A DNA stretch of 64,000 nt from Prevotella sp. UBA2725. GTDB lineage: Bacteria; Bacteroidota; Bacteroidia; Bacteroidales; Bacteroidaceae. Under the pieces are notes generated by a model. The model did not search any database and was not told the origin of the DNA. It worked only from the letters and a program-made list of their open reading frames with translations. The stretch covers positions 18,754 through 82,753 of the forward strand of contig DEKJ01000006.1 in NCBI GenBank assembly GCA_002353825.1, written 5' to 3'. The translations under genes were made by a program, and so were the position numbers. Below are positions 43,688 through 53,400 of this stretch, piece after piece (the first letter of the stretch is position 1; each line of letters begins with the position of its first letter).

Positions 43688-44305
43688 ATGAGAAAAATTT
43701 ACTTATTCATGTTGATGTTCTGCGGCCTCTTCCTCTGCGGTCAGGCTGCACAGGCACAGACAAGCTATGTGCTCTCAAACGCAACCTATCAGAGCTCATC
43801 TGCTGATGGTCAGACCTACAACTTCAAAAATGGCTTCTCTGTAAGTAATGCGAAAAATAAGGCGTATCAGTATGTAAAGGAAACAGACTATGTTAAGTAC
43901 TCTGCTACTACTTACACCATCAATATCCCTGATGGAATCTCGATATCCAAGATCAAGTTCGAAGGATACAACAACACAAATCAGGCGGACTCTTATTTCA
44001 AGAAGATCAATGGCACGGAATATGATGCTTCAACGTATGTATTCCCCAAAAAGGAAGATGATTTCATCCATAAGAGCTATACCATCGATCTCTCGGACGC
44101 TCCGGCTACGGGCAGCCTCGCTTTCCAGATTTCCGGTAAGCAGTGCTGCCTGATCATCACTCTTGAGACTCCTACATCAACCAACATTCAGAAGGTTGTA
44201 GTGAATTCCGAAGCTTCCAAGGCTCACAAGTATCTCGACAAAGGTCAGGTTGTTATCGAGAAAGCAGGAAAGAAGTATAGCACTGCAGGCCAACAGCTGA
44301 AATAA
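43688..44305 (+). CDS. Secreted hypothetical protein with a Prevotella-type C-terminal motif
   Basis: I do not recognise a function. The 205-residue product has a signal peptide (IYLFMLMFCGLFLCGQAAQA) and a beta-rich middle with FEGYNNTNQADSYFK and SIDLSDA-like segments. Its C-terminus includes KYLDKGQVVIEKAGKKYSTA. Tails of this form (GQVVI.K.GKKY...GQ) recur at the ends of many secreted Prevotella proteins, possibly as a sorting or anchoring tail, but this is from memory. Upstream in-frame sequence to 43553 is unlikely to be coding because the promoter box lies inside it. It stands alone between the nos operon and a convergent YitT gene. Confidence 0.75.
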   Translation: MRKIYLFMLMFCGLFLCGQAAQAQTSYVLSNATYQSSSADGQTYNFKNGFSVSNAKNKAYQYVKETDYVKYSATTYTINIPDGISISKIKFEGYNNTNQADSYFKKINGTEYDASTYVFPKKEDDFIHKSYTIDLSDAPATGSLAFQISGKQCCLIITLETPTSTNIQKVVVNSEASKAHKYLDKGQVVIEKAGKKYSTAGQQLK

Positions 44306-44317
44306 CGATTTAGTGCA

Positions 44318-44374
44318 GTGGCCGCACCCCCTTCGGTTCCCCCGGGCAACGGGGGCCAGGAATGTACCGGCCAC
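44318..44374. terminator. Nested GC-rich hairpin between convergent genes
   Basis: GTGGCCG pairs with CGGCCAC on the outside, and CCCCCGGGCAACGGGGG makes an inner stem. The 87-bp gap separates two convergent genes, so it may terminate both. No clear T-run on either side. Confidence 0.6.
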
Positions 44375-44392
44375 CAATGTGATTACAGACTT

Positions 44393-45319
44393 TTATAGCT
44401 GTGCTAACTTTTCGGCTGGGATAGGATGCTCATGCTTTTTAGGCATCTTCACTTTGAACTTATCGAAGCCTTCACCATAGACTCCAATGACATTTGTCTC
44501 CGTGACGAATGCTTTGGGGTCTATTTCGTTTATGATGCGGAAGATCGTGTTGCTCTCACGGCGCTTGGCCATGACAAACAACATCTTGACTTCGTGGCCG
44601 GTGTAGAAGCCATGAGCTTCAATGACAGTGGAACCACGGTGTGGGAAGACGGCGATACGAGAAGCAATCTCTTTGTATTTGTCGGAGATGATAAAGAACT
44701 GCACGCTGCGATGCATGATGTTCACCACCTGATCCACACAGTAGGCGGTCACGATGAGCACGACATAACCATAGATAACCTGCTCGAAGTTGTGGAACAC
44801 GAGGTAAGAAGAGGAGATGATGACAATATCGCACATCATGATGACGCGGCCGAGAGAGATGTCGCGGTATTTGTGTACGATGGCAGCGATGATATCTGTA
44901 CCTCCCGTGGAACCGTTGAAAGCCAGGCCCATACCGACGCCGCATCCACAGAAAATAGCACCGATGAGACTTGCCATAAACGGCTGGTCAGCAAGAAGAT
45001 GTAGGCTGCCTGACTGACTTCGTGCGAAGGTTGTCAACGTGGTGAGAAGGAGCACGGCATAGATCGTCTTCACGCAAAAGCGCCAACCTAAGATTTTCAA
45101 TGCTATCAGCAACAAAATTGCGTTGATAACGAAGTAAGTAGTCTGTACAGGAATGCCGAATCCCCAGTAGATGACGGACGATACACCCGGTACACCACCT
45201 GTCGTGATATTGTTTGGCAGAAGGAATACATTCCATCCGATACAATAGCACACCATGGCGATGCTGATCATGACATAGTCGCGTAGTTCAGTTATCAGTT
45301 TCTTCTTCTTGACTTCCAT
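44393..45319 (-). CDS. YitT family membrane protein with DUF2179
   Basis: This 308-residue inner-membrane protein of the YitT/DUF161 family has five or six helices in the first 200 residues (GWNVFLLPNNITTGGVPGVSS is the family start). A soluble DUF2179 domain (HRGSTVIEAHGFYTGHEVKMLFVMAKRRES) completes it. The function of the family is unknown, and a transport role is assumed. TAATTTTG at 45347-45354 is its promoter box. It lies downstream of a HAD gene on the same strand. Confidence 0.92.
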   Translation of the reverse strand: MEVKKKKLITELRDYVMISIAMVCYCIGWNVFLLPNNITTGGVPGVSSVIYWGFGIPVQTTYFVINAILLLIALKILGWRFCVKTIYAVLLLTTLTTFARSQSGSLHLLADQPFMASLIGAIFCGCGVGMGLAFNGSTGGTDIIAAIVHKYRDISLGRVIMMCDIVIISSSYLVFHNFEQVIYGYVVLIVTAYCVDQVVNIMHRSVQFFIISDKYKEIASRIAVFPHRGSTVIEAHGFYTGHEVKMLFVMAKRRESNTIFRIINEIDPKAFVTETNVIGVYGEGFDKFKVKMPKKHEHPIPAEKLAQL

Positions 45320-45346
45320 TTGTAGTCTCTCTTTATAAACTTACGG

Positions 45347-45354
45347 CAAAATTA
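45347..45354 (-). promoter_or_regulatory. -7 box TAATTTTG for the YitT gene
   Basis: The reverse strand has TAATTTTG followed by GC, 28 bp before the start. The gene can therefore be transcribed on its own. Confidence 0.6.
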
Positions 45355-45377
45355 ATGCTTTTTGTTTATATCTTGCA

Positions 45378-46163
45378 TCATTTCCTGTCTTTTTTTAGCA
45401 AAATTCGTAGTGCATTGCGTACCCCGTCCTCATCGACGCTTGTCGTCACATAATCGGCGGCGGCTTTCACCTCGTCGCGTGCATTACCCATGGCCACGCC
45501 GATACCAGCTTGTTGGATGATGGGAATGTCGTTGCCTCCGTCGCCGAAGGCCATAGTCTCCTTCACCTTTAGTCCTTCATGCTTTGCCATGGCGAGCAGC
45601 GCCTTGCCTTTGTCAGCTCCGATGTTCGTGATGTCTGTGAATGCAGGGTGCCAACGCGAGCTCACGCAGTCGGGAAGGCCTTTCATAACCTCCTTCTCCT
45701 GTGTCTCATCGAAGAAAGGACTTACTTGAAGAATGGGCTCCTTCATGACGACTTCTAAAGGCGAGAATTCAAAATCAAGGTTCAGGCCCTTGCGAAACTG
45801 CTCCGTCATCGCCTCTGAGTCGTTGACCACAGCTATATGCTCTGCACCGACAACAACAACCGACTTGTTCCATCTCGATGCTGCGTCAATAATCTTCTTC
45901 ACGGAAGTTTTGTCTATTTCGTGATAGTTGAAGCGTTCCTTTCCAACAATGCACAGGGCTCCTGTAGTCGTGATATAGCCGTCTATGAGATGTTCTATCT
46001 GCCCGAGATTGTTGATGAAAGGCAATGGTCGCCCTGTAGATATATATATCTTGATGCCTTGCGTTTTAGCCTCGGTCAGTGCGTTAACAGCCGACTGGGG
46101 TATCTTATGTGTCTTAAAACTGACGAGTGTGCCGTCGATATCGAAAAATAATGCTTTGATCAT
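45378..46163 (-). CDS. HAD-superfamily hydrolase, Cof/YidA type
   Basis: This 261-residue cytosolic phosphatase has the nucleophile motif FFDIDGTLVS (Asp9 and Asp11), then ISTGRPL, a cap domain of the C2 type and the metal motif FGDGGNDIPII. Such enzymes dephosphorylate sugar phosphates, flavin or nucleotide precursors. The substrate cannot be told. It starts 36 bp after the aspartyl-protease gene, so the two may share a transcript. Confidence 0.93.
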   Translation of the reverse strand: MIKALFFDIDGTLVSFKTHKIPQSAVNALTEAKTQGIKIYISTGRPLPFINNLGQIEHLIDGYITTTGALCIVGKERFNYHEIDKTSVKKIIDAASRWNKSVVVVGAEHIAVVNDSEAMTEQFRKGLNLDFEFSPLEVVMKEPILQVSPFFDETQEKEVMKGLPDCVSSRWHPAFTDITNIGADKGKALLAMAKHEGLKVKETMAFGDGGNDIPIIQQAGIGVAMGNARDEVKAAADYVTTSVDEDGVRNALRILLKKDRK

Positions 46164-46199
46164 ATCTTTGTTGCTATGGTATTGATGCAGGGTGCACTG

Positions 46200-47369
46200 T
46201 CACCGTTGGATGAAAATAGTCTTCCTTTCCCCCGAGATAGACATTACGATGAATTGATGTGTCATCCCCTTTGCCAATGGGTATTGCTGGAAGGCTGTGA
46301 AGGAGTTGATAGAATGACCGTCAATGGAGAGGATAATGTCGCCTTGGCGCAAGCCTTCCTGGTAATCAGCGCTTCCTGGGAGGATGACACCCACGGAGGC
46401 ACGGCCATCACTTGTAGGTACATAGGCTGTAGTTACAGTTTTGTTGTTTACCTCCACACTGTCACCCTCGGTATAAGGCAAGAAGCGGATATAGCGGCGG
46501 AAGCCGTTGATGACGACAGCTCCATAGTTGAGCAATGAGGCTCCGATTCGGCTCGTGCCCTGTGTCGTCACGGCGTTGACGTTTAAGAAGGAGAAGTCAT
46601 CCCATTTGAGTCGATCGAGTTTGAGAAATGCTACCTCGCTCGTCTTCTCTGCGCCGATGTTGCCGATGGTCATGTTGCCTTTGACGCGTGCGGCCACTTG
46701 ACTGTTCACATTCTTACTCTTGTAGGCATGCTCATCGAAGCTCTCTTTGTTCATTGTATAGAGGATAGAGGAACCTGTGTCGAAGAGCGCCTCGTCGTAA
46801 TGGCGCTTGAAAGGACTGACCATGACGTAAGGCACCCACCATTTGAGCGTGTAGTGCAGCGCGTAGCCTTTCTCTCCGTCGAAGAAGTCGCGGCGGTCCG
46901 AGAGAATCATTCGCTTGTTACGTGTGTCGATCTTGCAGCACAAACCTTTGTTGAACAGGTCGAATCCAAGAATAGCATCATAGCTCCGACTCATCGTGGA
47001 ATGGAAGACAGAGGCTACATAGCCGGTCACTGTGAGCTTGCCGAGCGAGAACTGAGGCATTTGCACTACACCGACCGTGTCGCTCCTGCCTGCTGCATCC
47101 TGGCTCACTACATTGCCTAAGGAGCGCATGCCAATGAATGGTGCGTTGTCGTAGATTGTTCCCTGGCTCGAGCCGGTGTCAATATTGAAGCGGTACGGAC
47201 GACCGTTGACGGTAGCTGTGACAAAGATCTGATTATCCACGACTTCAATGGGAATCGTGTCGACAAAGTTTTTCTGCGAGTAGGTGAAGTTCGTACTGTA
47301 ACTGTGCATCTGCGCGTGCGCTGTCATGCACATTATTATAAATAGTATACAAGAGAATGTCTTCCTCAT
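46200..47369 (-). CDS. Secreted aspartyl protease-like protein with PDZ domain
   Basis: This 389-residue protein has a signal peptide (TFSCILFIIMCMTAHAQ) and two retropepsin-like aspartate motifs, NIDTGSSQ near 60 and LFDTGSSI near 197. A C-terminal PDZ domain (SVGVILPGSADYQEGLRQGD, then IILSIDGHSI) completes it. Most retropepsin-like domains supply one Asp each. Two within one chain could form a pseudo-dimer, as in pepsin. It is probably periplasmic and may process a membrane or secreted protein through PDZ recognition. The substrate is unknown. It is upstream of a HAD gene and downstream of an outer-membrane barrel gene on the same strand. Confidence 0.85.
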   Translation of the reverse strand: MRKTFSCILFIIMCMTAHAQMHSYSTNFTYSQKNFVDTIPIEVVDNQIFVTATVNGRPYRFNIDTGSSQGTIYDNAPFIGMRSLGNVVSQDAAGRSDTVGVVQMPQFSLGKLTVTGYVASVFHSTMSRSYDAILGFDLFNKGLCCKIDTRNKRMILSDRRDFFDGEKGYALHYTLKWWVPYVMVSPFKRHYDEALFDTGSSILYTMNKESFDEHAYKSKNVNSQVAARVKGNMTIGNIGAEKTSEVAFLKLDRLKWDDFSFLNVNAVTTQGTSRIGASLLNYGAVVINGFRRYIRFLPYTEGDSVEVNNKTVTTAYVPTSDGRASVGVILPGSADYQEGLRQGDIILSIDGHSINSFTAFQQYPLAKGMTHQFIVMSISGERKTIFIQR

Positions 47370-47393
47370 TTCGCGATCGATTTATTTGCGATG

Positions 47394-47401
47394 CAAAGTT
47401 A
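47394..47401 (-). promoter_or_regulatory. -7 box TAACTTTG for the aspartyl protease gene
   Basis: The reverse strand carries TAACTTTG followed by GC, 25 bp before the start codon. The protease unit is therefore separable from the porin gene upstream. Confidence 0.65.
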
Positions 47402-47429
47402 CGAAGAAGATTCCATCCGTGCAAAATAT

Positions 47430-48458
47430 TTAGAACTCTCCTTGCCACCCGATGCTGACGTCTACTATCGTTGTGTGACGTGCTGTGGTGGGGTTCTCCC
47501 ATCCTGCTTCCGCCTTGAAAGTGAAGCCGAGGGGTAGGGAGGTGTTGAGGCCGATGGTCCATTTGTTGCATGAGGCTCCTTCCACATGGAAATAGCCGTC
47601 GTAGCGGGCGAAGGGAATGATGGAAAAAGACTTCAGCCCCATGGCTCCCGCTACATCATAACCTGCCTCAATACCTGCTGCCTTGTTCCTCTTGCAGTTG
47701 CTCATCGTCATCTGTCCGTCGATGGTCCAGTTGTCGTTGATATAGGCAAAGTCAAAAGCAGCGTGATAAATATGCGAAAACTCTGCGAGGTTTGGGTTGA
47801 AGCGTTGTACCATGCCTTCCTTGGAACTGCCGTAGAAATAGGACAGGCTCAAGTCGAGACCGTCCACGGGTGTGATGCCGCCACGCAGCGCTAGTCCGAG
47901 AAGCCGAGTGTCTTTCAGTGGTGCAGTCGGGTAGATATATCCTCCAGCCTGATAATGAAAGAGCTTCGTCTGCCCCCAGAAAGCTATACCTCCCTCATGC
48001 CATGTCATCGGCATGAGCGTGCTTTCATCAAGGGGATCATAGATGGTTAGTGCCGGCCCGCCACTGTTCGTCGTTCCCACAGGCACATCGATGATACCCG
48101 CCTTGACGTTCACGGCTTCGCTCCACTGCTTATTGATGTAGAGCTTGTTCGTCGTGTAGTTGTCGCGGAAGTTGTTGTCCCATTGCCCGTCCATGCGGAA
48201 CCGCTCATACTCCAGTTCGGCAACGATCGACCAGCCTTGGCCTAATTGAGCCGCAGCATCCAATAGAATATGTGGAAAATCGGTGACCGTAGGGTGGTGC
48301 TGGCCATGCCGGTGCCCATAATTAAACTCCGTCATCACGCTTCCTGACAGCCATGCTGTGGAGTCTTTGTCGTTCTCTTGCGCGTTTATGGGTCCTGCTC
48401 CAAGCCACGCAAGGCAGAGAAAAAGAGTTAATTTTGTCAAAGATGTATTGCTTATCAT
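47430..48458 (-). CDS. Outer-membrane beta-barrel (porin-like) protein
   Basis: This 342-residue protein has a signal peptide (TKLTLFLCLAWLGAGPINAQ) and many alternating amphipathic strands ending in aromatic residues. It ends in WQGEF, and a final Phe is the usual outer-membrane insertion signal. Segments such as WSIVAELEYERFRMDG and FDFAYINDNWTIDGQMTMS look like barrel strands. It may be a channel or transport protein. The ligand is not evident. A TTG codon at 48470 is also in frame, but a promoter box overlaps it, so ATG 48458 is used. Confidence 0.8.
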   Translation of the reverse strand: MISNTSLTKLTLFLCLAWLGAGPINAQENDKDSTAWLSGSVMTEFNYGHRHGQHHPTVTDFPHILLDAAAQLGQGWSIVAELEYERFRMDGQWDNNFRDNYTTNKLYINKQWSEAVNVKAGIIDVPVGTTNSGGPALTIYDPLDESTLMPMTWHEGGIAFWGQTKLFHYQAGGYIYPTAPLKDTRLLGLALRGGITPVDGLDLSLSYFYGSSKEGMVQRFNPNLAEFSHIYHAAFDFAYINDNWTIDGQMTMSNCKRNKAAGIEAGYDVAGAMGLKSFSIIPFARYDGYFHVEGASCNKWTIGLNTSLPLGFTFKAEAGWENPTTARHTTIVDVSIGWQGEF

Positions 48459-48467
48459 ATCTGGGCG

Positions 48468-48475
48468 CAAAGGTA
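48468..48475 (-). promoter_or_regulatory. -7 box TACCTTTG for the porin-like gene
   Basis: The reverse strand has TACCTTTG only nine bases before ATG 48458, so the leader would be extremely short. It is divergent from the regulator promoter at 48567-48574. Confidence 0.55.
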
Positions 48476-48566
48476 CTGCTAAAGTTTATAGTGCGCAATA
48501 CCTAATAATGATGATTCTTATGTGATAAAATATTGTATTTATTATTTCGGTTTCGTTAATTTTAAC

Positions 48567-48574
48567 TATCTTTG
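48567..48574 (+). promoter_or_regulatory. -7 box TATCTTTG for the TPR/AraC regulator
   Basis: This exact match is 16 bp before the regulator ATG at 48591. TTTCGG at 48545-48550 is close to a -33 position. Confidence 0.65.
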
Positions 48575-48590
48575 CAAGCAAGAAGGGATT

Positions 48591-50300
48591 ATGGGAAAAT
48601 TACAGCATACCATATATATAATAATGTGTAGCTTCCTGTTGCTGTTTAGTAGCAATATGGATGCGAAAGGTGTGAGCCAGCAGTTCTATGAGCAGATGAG
48701 CCGTCTTTCAAGCAATGAGCTTAACGAGCGTGCCAATCATTATGCACACGAAGGCTCGAGCCCTGACAGCGCTTTCTTGTGTTACTCGTTGGTGACACGC
48801 CGATTCCATAGCAATATGAGCAAGCAGGAGTTGTCGGATGTCGCACGTGCCTGGCATGGATTGTGGTATATCTATTTCTTCTACCATTACGACTTCGCTC
48901 GTGCCATGGAGTGCTTGCGTAAGTATCAAACTTTTGCCCAAGAAGCACAACTCCCGGACAGTGAGGCCCGTCCGTGGCTGATGAAGGGCGTGATGAATGA
49001 GACCGTGGCTGACGAGACGGGAGACGCTTCCCTTGTTCGTGAAGCTATCCATTGTTATGACGAAGCATTGCGCGCGGCAGCGAAGGTGAACGACTACCGG
49101 GTTACGGTGGATGCTTTCTCCGACCTGTTGCTTATCATGTCCGACCATCCCAATCGTAAAATGCTGAAGGAGGCTTATCGCCTTTTCGTGAAAGTGGCTG
49201 GGTCGTCGTCGAAACGTGAGGGTTCCTATGATTATGCGCTCTTGCTTTATCAGAATGTCATGGCGCGGGCTGATCGTAATTTTCTTGCTGCGTTGAGGGC
49301 TTGTTCTAAGTTGATGGCATTGGGTAAAGAGAATACCCTCGATCCTCGCTATCTGCTTTCCGCTTATTCTGTTCGTAGTAAGACCTATGCACAGATGGGC
49401 GACTATCGCAAGGCTATCGCTGACATGCATTATTTAGAGGATCAGGCCAAAGCCACACAGTTTATCGATTTTCTCATGCCTGTCTACAAAGACTTGCAGA
49501 GTTATTATCAGAAGACAGGCGACAAAGCCAAAGCTGATTACTATAAGCAACAGCATATCGAACTGAAAGACTCTCTGCTGAGCTATCATCAGATGGCGAG
49601 TGTGAAAGAGATGAGCTTTCTCGGGGAGATGGAAGACATGGAGGCGCAGATGGCAGCTGTGGAGCGCCACAACTTCTTGTGGAAGCTTTTCTTAGGCATC
49701 AGTCTGCTTATCGTGACAGTCATTGCCATCGCCTTTGTCCTTCTGCGTCGTAAGAATAGAGAACTTGAGGATTCCAACAAGATGCTTTATGAGAAGAATG
49801 TTGCTTTGCTCAAAGCAGAGGAGGAGCGTAAGCGGCGACTACTCGAACAGCAGAAAGAAGATAATAAGAATAATCAGAAGGCTGACAAAGTCGACCATAA
49901 AGAAGTAAAATATAAGAGCAGTAGCCTTGATGAGGCTGCTAAGCTGTCGTTGCAACAAATGCTTCGTGACGTGATGGATACCACGGATGAATATCTATCT
50001 CCCGACTTTTCTATCGCATGCCTCGCTGAGTTGGTGGGGAGCACGACGAAAGTAGTCTCGCAGGTTATCAACGAGTGCTTTGGTAACAACTTCAATGCTT
50101 TTGTCAATGAGTATCGCATCCGTCGAGCCTGTCAGATGATGGATGGCAAAGAGCATCTTAACCTCACGGTCCAGGCCATCGGCAATGAGGTCGGCTTCAA
50201 GTCGCATACCACTTTCGTCACCGCCTTCAAGCGTTTCACCGGCCTTACGCCGTCCAACTATTTGGCTTTGGCGAAAACGAATGCCCCTGTAAATTCATAA
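48591..50300 (+). CDS. Membrane-bound TPR sensor with C-terminal AraC-type DNA-binding domain
   Basis: This 569-residue regulator has a signal or first helix (HTIYIIMCSFLLLFSSNMDA), a periplasmic TPR-like helical region of about 340 residues (GDYRKAIADMHYLEDQAKA, TGDKAKADYYKQQHIELKD), one membrane helix at about 361-384 (LFLGISLLIVTVIAIAFVLL) and a charged coiled linker. The AraC/XylS helix-turn-helix is at about 470-563 (FSIACLAELVGSTTKVVSQV, EVGFKSHTTFVTAFKRFTGL). It lacks a kinase. It lies upstream of the SusC/SusD set, so it probably senses a ligand or partner in the periplasm and switches that operon on. One-protein sensors of this type occur in Bacteroidales. Confidence 0.87.
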   Translation: MGKLQHTIYIIMCSFLLLFSSNMDAKGVSQQFYEQMSRLSSNELNERANHYAHEGSSPDSAFLCYSLVTRRFHSNMSKQELSDVARAWHGLWYIYFFYHYDFARAMECLRKYQTFAQEAQLPDSEARPWLMKGVMNETVADETGDASLVREAIHCYDEALRAAAKVNDYRVTVDAFSDLLLIMSDHPNRKMLKEAYRLFVKVAGSSSKREGSYDYALLLYQNVMARADRNFLAALRACSKLMALGKENTLDPRYLLSAYSVRSKTYAQMGDYRKAIADMHYLEDQAKATQFIDFLMPVYKDLQSYYQKTGDKAKADYYKQQHIELKDSLLSYHQMASVKEMSFLGEMEDMEAQMAAVERHNFLWKLFLGISLLIVTVIAIAFVLLRRKNRELEDSNKMLYEKNVALLKAEEERKRRLLEQQKEDNKNNQKADKVDHKEVKYKSSSLDEAAKLSLQQMLRDVMDTTDEYLSPDFSIACLAELVGSTTKVVSQVINECFGNNFNAFVNEYRIRRACQMMDGKEHLNLTVQAIGNEVGFKSHTTFVTAFKRFTGLTPSNYLALAKTNAPVNS

Positions 50301-50414
50301 CTAAAATACTCGCTATTCTATCAATTTAACGGGTTCCTGCATGCTTTTTCATACGAAATCATGATTCCGTATGCCTTTTGAAACATATTTTTAGCCAATA
50401 TTTATCATCTTTAG

Positions 50415-50422
50415 TACTTTTG
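50415..50422 (+). promoter_or_regulatory. -7 box TACTTTTG for the SusC/SusD operon
   Basis: This exact TAnnTTTG match followed by CGG is 43 bp before the susC-like ATG. No strong -33 is present, so activation by the regulator encoded just upstream is plausible. Confidence 0.6.
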
Positions 50423-50465
50423 CGGTTGTTAAACAAGATACAATAAACCATAAAAGTATTATCGC

Positions 50466-53400
50466 ATGAGAAGAGATTACAGGTTATTGATAGCCTCTGC
50501 AGCTGTCCTCGCCTTCCCTCTGTCTGTTGCCGCAATGCCGGGTTCTTTATCTGGACGCAATGCGACGATGGGTGTGGAATCGGTGCAGCAAGCTGCCGAC
50601 ACCTATCAGCTCACCGGTAAGGTCGTCGACGAGAACGGTGTGGCGTTGCCGGGCGTAAACATTATCGTTCAAGGTACGAAGCGTGGCGTCTCCACCGATG
50701 TGGATGGAAAGTTTACCATTGAGGTGAAGAAAACAGACGTGCTCCGCATGACCTTTATCGGTTACAAAGATGAGTATGTACCGGTGAAAGGCCGTACATC
50801 TGTCAAGGTCGACATGACCCCTGATGCCCACACGCTGCAGGATGTGCAAGTTGTGGCTTTCGGTACACAGAAGAAGGAGAGCGTCGTGTCGAGTATCACG
50901 ACCATTCGTCCGGGTGACCTCCGCACGTCGAGCAGTGACCTGACAACCTCTTTCGCCGGACGTATCCCCGGTATGATTGCCTGGCAGACAGGTGGACTGC
51001 CGGGAGCACTGACGGAGAATGAGATGAACACGAAGTTCTATGTCCGTGGTATCACCTCCTTCCAGAGCAATGCCAACACCGACCCGCTGATCCTTATCGA
51101 TGGCGTGGAGAGCTCGAAACTTGATCTCTCTCGTCTGACAGTGGAGGATATCGAGACCTTCAATGTCATGAAGGATGCCTCCGCTACGGCTATGTACGGT
51201 GCACGTGGTGCCAATGGTGTCATCCTCGTCACGACGAAGAAAGGAGAGGCCGGTACAGTCTATACCTCTGCCCGCTACGAGGCCATCGTGTCTATGCCGA
51301 CGCAGAAGATTGAGCTTGAGGATCCGGTCAACTACATGCGATATTATAATGAGGCATTGCTGACCCGCAACCCGACGGCTACTCCGCAGTATTCGCAGGA
51401 GCGTATTGCCTTGACGGGCGACAAGCGCTTTCCTTCCTGGGCTTATCCCGCCAACGACTGGTACAAGACGCTGTTCAAGAATTACAGTATGAACCACCAC
51501 GTCAATGTCAACATCCGTGGTGGCTCAAAGATCATGCAGTACTACGTGTCGCTCAACTATAATCACGACTCGGGTATGTTGAAGACCGACAAACTGAACC
51601 AGTTCGACATCAATATCAAGAATAACACGCTGTCATTCCGCACGAACCTCACCATCGACCTGAAGCCCGGTATCCAGCTTCTGCTCAGCAGTGCTACCAA
51701 CTGGGACAAATACCATGGTCCGCTGCAGAGTGCTTCGGAGGCCTATAAGCTTGCCCTCAATGCCTCGCCGGTTGACTTCGCACCTACTTATCCTGCCGAT
51801 GATACCTACGCCTGGCCGCATACCCGTTTCGGTGTGCCATCAGGCGGCCAGTTGAGTGACAATCCATACGCTTCGCTTCAGCAGGGTTATCTCGACCGTG
51901 ACCGTTATTCTACGTCCAACCGCGTGGAGTATATCCATAATCTCTCTAAACTCATCAAAGGCCTCGAACTTCGTGCCAATGTCAGTCTCGTGAAGACCGG
52001 CTACTATTCAACGCCTTATGCCATGGTCCCGGCGCTCTATTCGCTGAAGAGCTATGACCAGCAGACAGGTAAGTTCGCTCTTAATGCCGAGAATCCCGAC
52101 AAGCAGTCGCCTTCTCTCGATATGGATGAGAATTCCAAGCAGAGCCTGAGCACGACACAGCTCACTTATGAACTTCGCGCTTACCATACGGCTGCCTGGG
52201 GTGACCACCAAACGAGTCTGACCTTTGTTGCCAATGCCGAACAGAAAACTTCGACCGAAGGCTACGACGTACTTAATTCGATGGAGCATCGCAACATGGG
52301 TATCTCCATGCGTGGTACCTATGGTTTCAAGGACCGCTACTTCGTGGAAGGCAGCTTCGGCTATAATGGCTCTGAGCGCTTCTCCAAGAAGAATAAGTAT
52401 GGTTTCTTCCCGGCTGTCGGTGGTGCTTACGTGCTGTCCAATGAGAAGTTCTGGAAACCGTTGCTGAAGATAGCTCCATTCTTTAAGCTCCGTGCTACCT
52501 GGGGTAAGGTCGGTAATGACGGCATCATCTCTACGCCGCGTTTCGTCTATCTGCCGGTTATCGTGAAGAATGGTCGAATCAATCCGCGTCCGGGAAGTAA
52601 CCTGGCCACAGGCGGTTACACGATACAGTCGTATGGCAACGAGAACATCAAATGGGAGATTGCTGAGCAGACAAACCTTGGCTTGGAGGCAAAGTTCCTG
52701 CAAGGTCTCATCGATATCCAGGTCGATGCTTACAAAGAGATCCGTCACAACATCCTCGACTACCGTCGTGTCATCCCCGCTTCTATGGGTCTTGAATATT
52801 ATCAGCTCGACAATGTAGGCTCTGCCAAGAGTCATGGTATCGATTTCTCCGGAAAGATCCAGAAAGCCTTCACCCCTGACTTCTTCGTCATCCTCAACAC
52901 AACCCTGACCTACAGTCGTGCCAAGTACCTCTCTTTGGAGGAGGCTACCGACAAACCCGAGTGGCAGAAGAAGGTGGGGCACGATATCAGTCAGCAGGTA
53001 GGTTACATCGCTGAAGGCCTCTTCACCGACCAGGCTGAGATCGACAACTCACCGAAGCAGAGTGGTGATGTGCAGCCTGGTGATATCCGTTACCGTGATG
53101 TCAATGGCGATGGTGTCATCAGTATTGAGGATGCCGTGCACATCGGTTACCCGACAACCCCGGAGCTTATCTATGGCTTCAACGGTTTCATTCAGTACAA
53201 AGGCTGGGAGTTCAACTTCGCCTTCCAGGGCTCTGGCCGTCGCACGTTCTTCATTGACCCGGCTGAAATCTCTCCGTTCTACGGCAACCGTGCCATGCTG
53301 AAAGCCATTGCTGATGACCACTGGTCTACGGACAACATGAACTCGCATGCGTTTTGGCCACGTCTCTCAATAAACAATATTGTTTATCACAACAATGAGG

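Noticed and set aside
48459..48470. TTG start four codons upstream for the porin-like gene
   Set aside because: The -7 promoter box at 48468-48475 overlaps it, so the ATG at 48458 is more likely.
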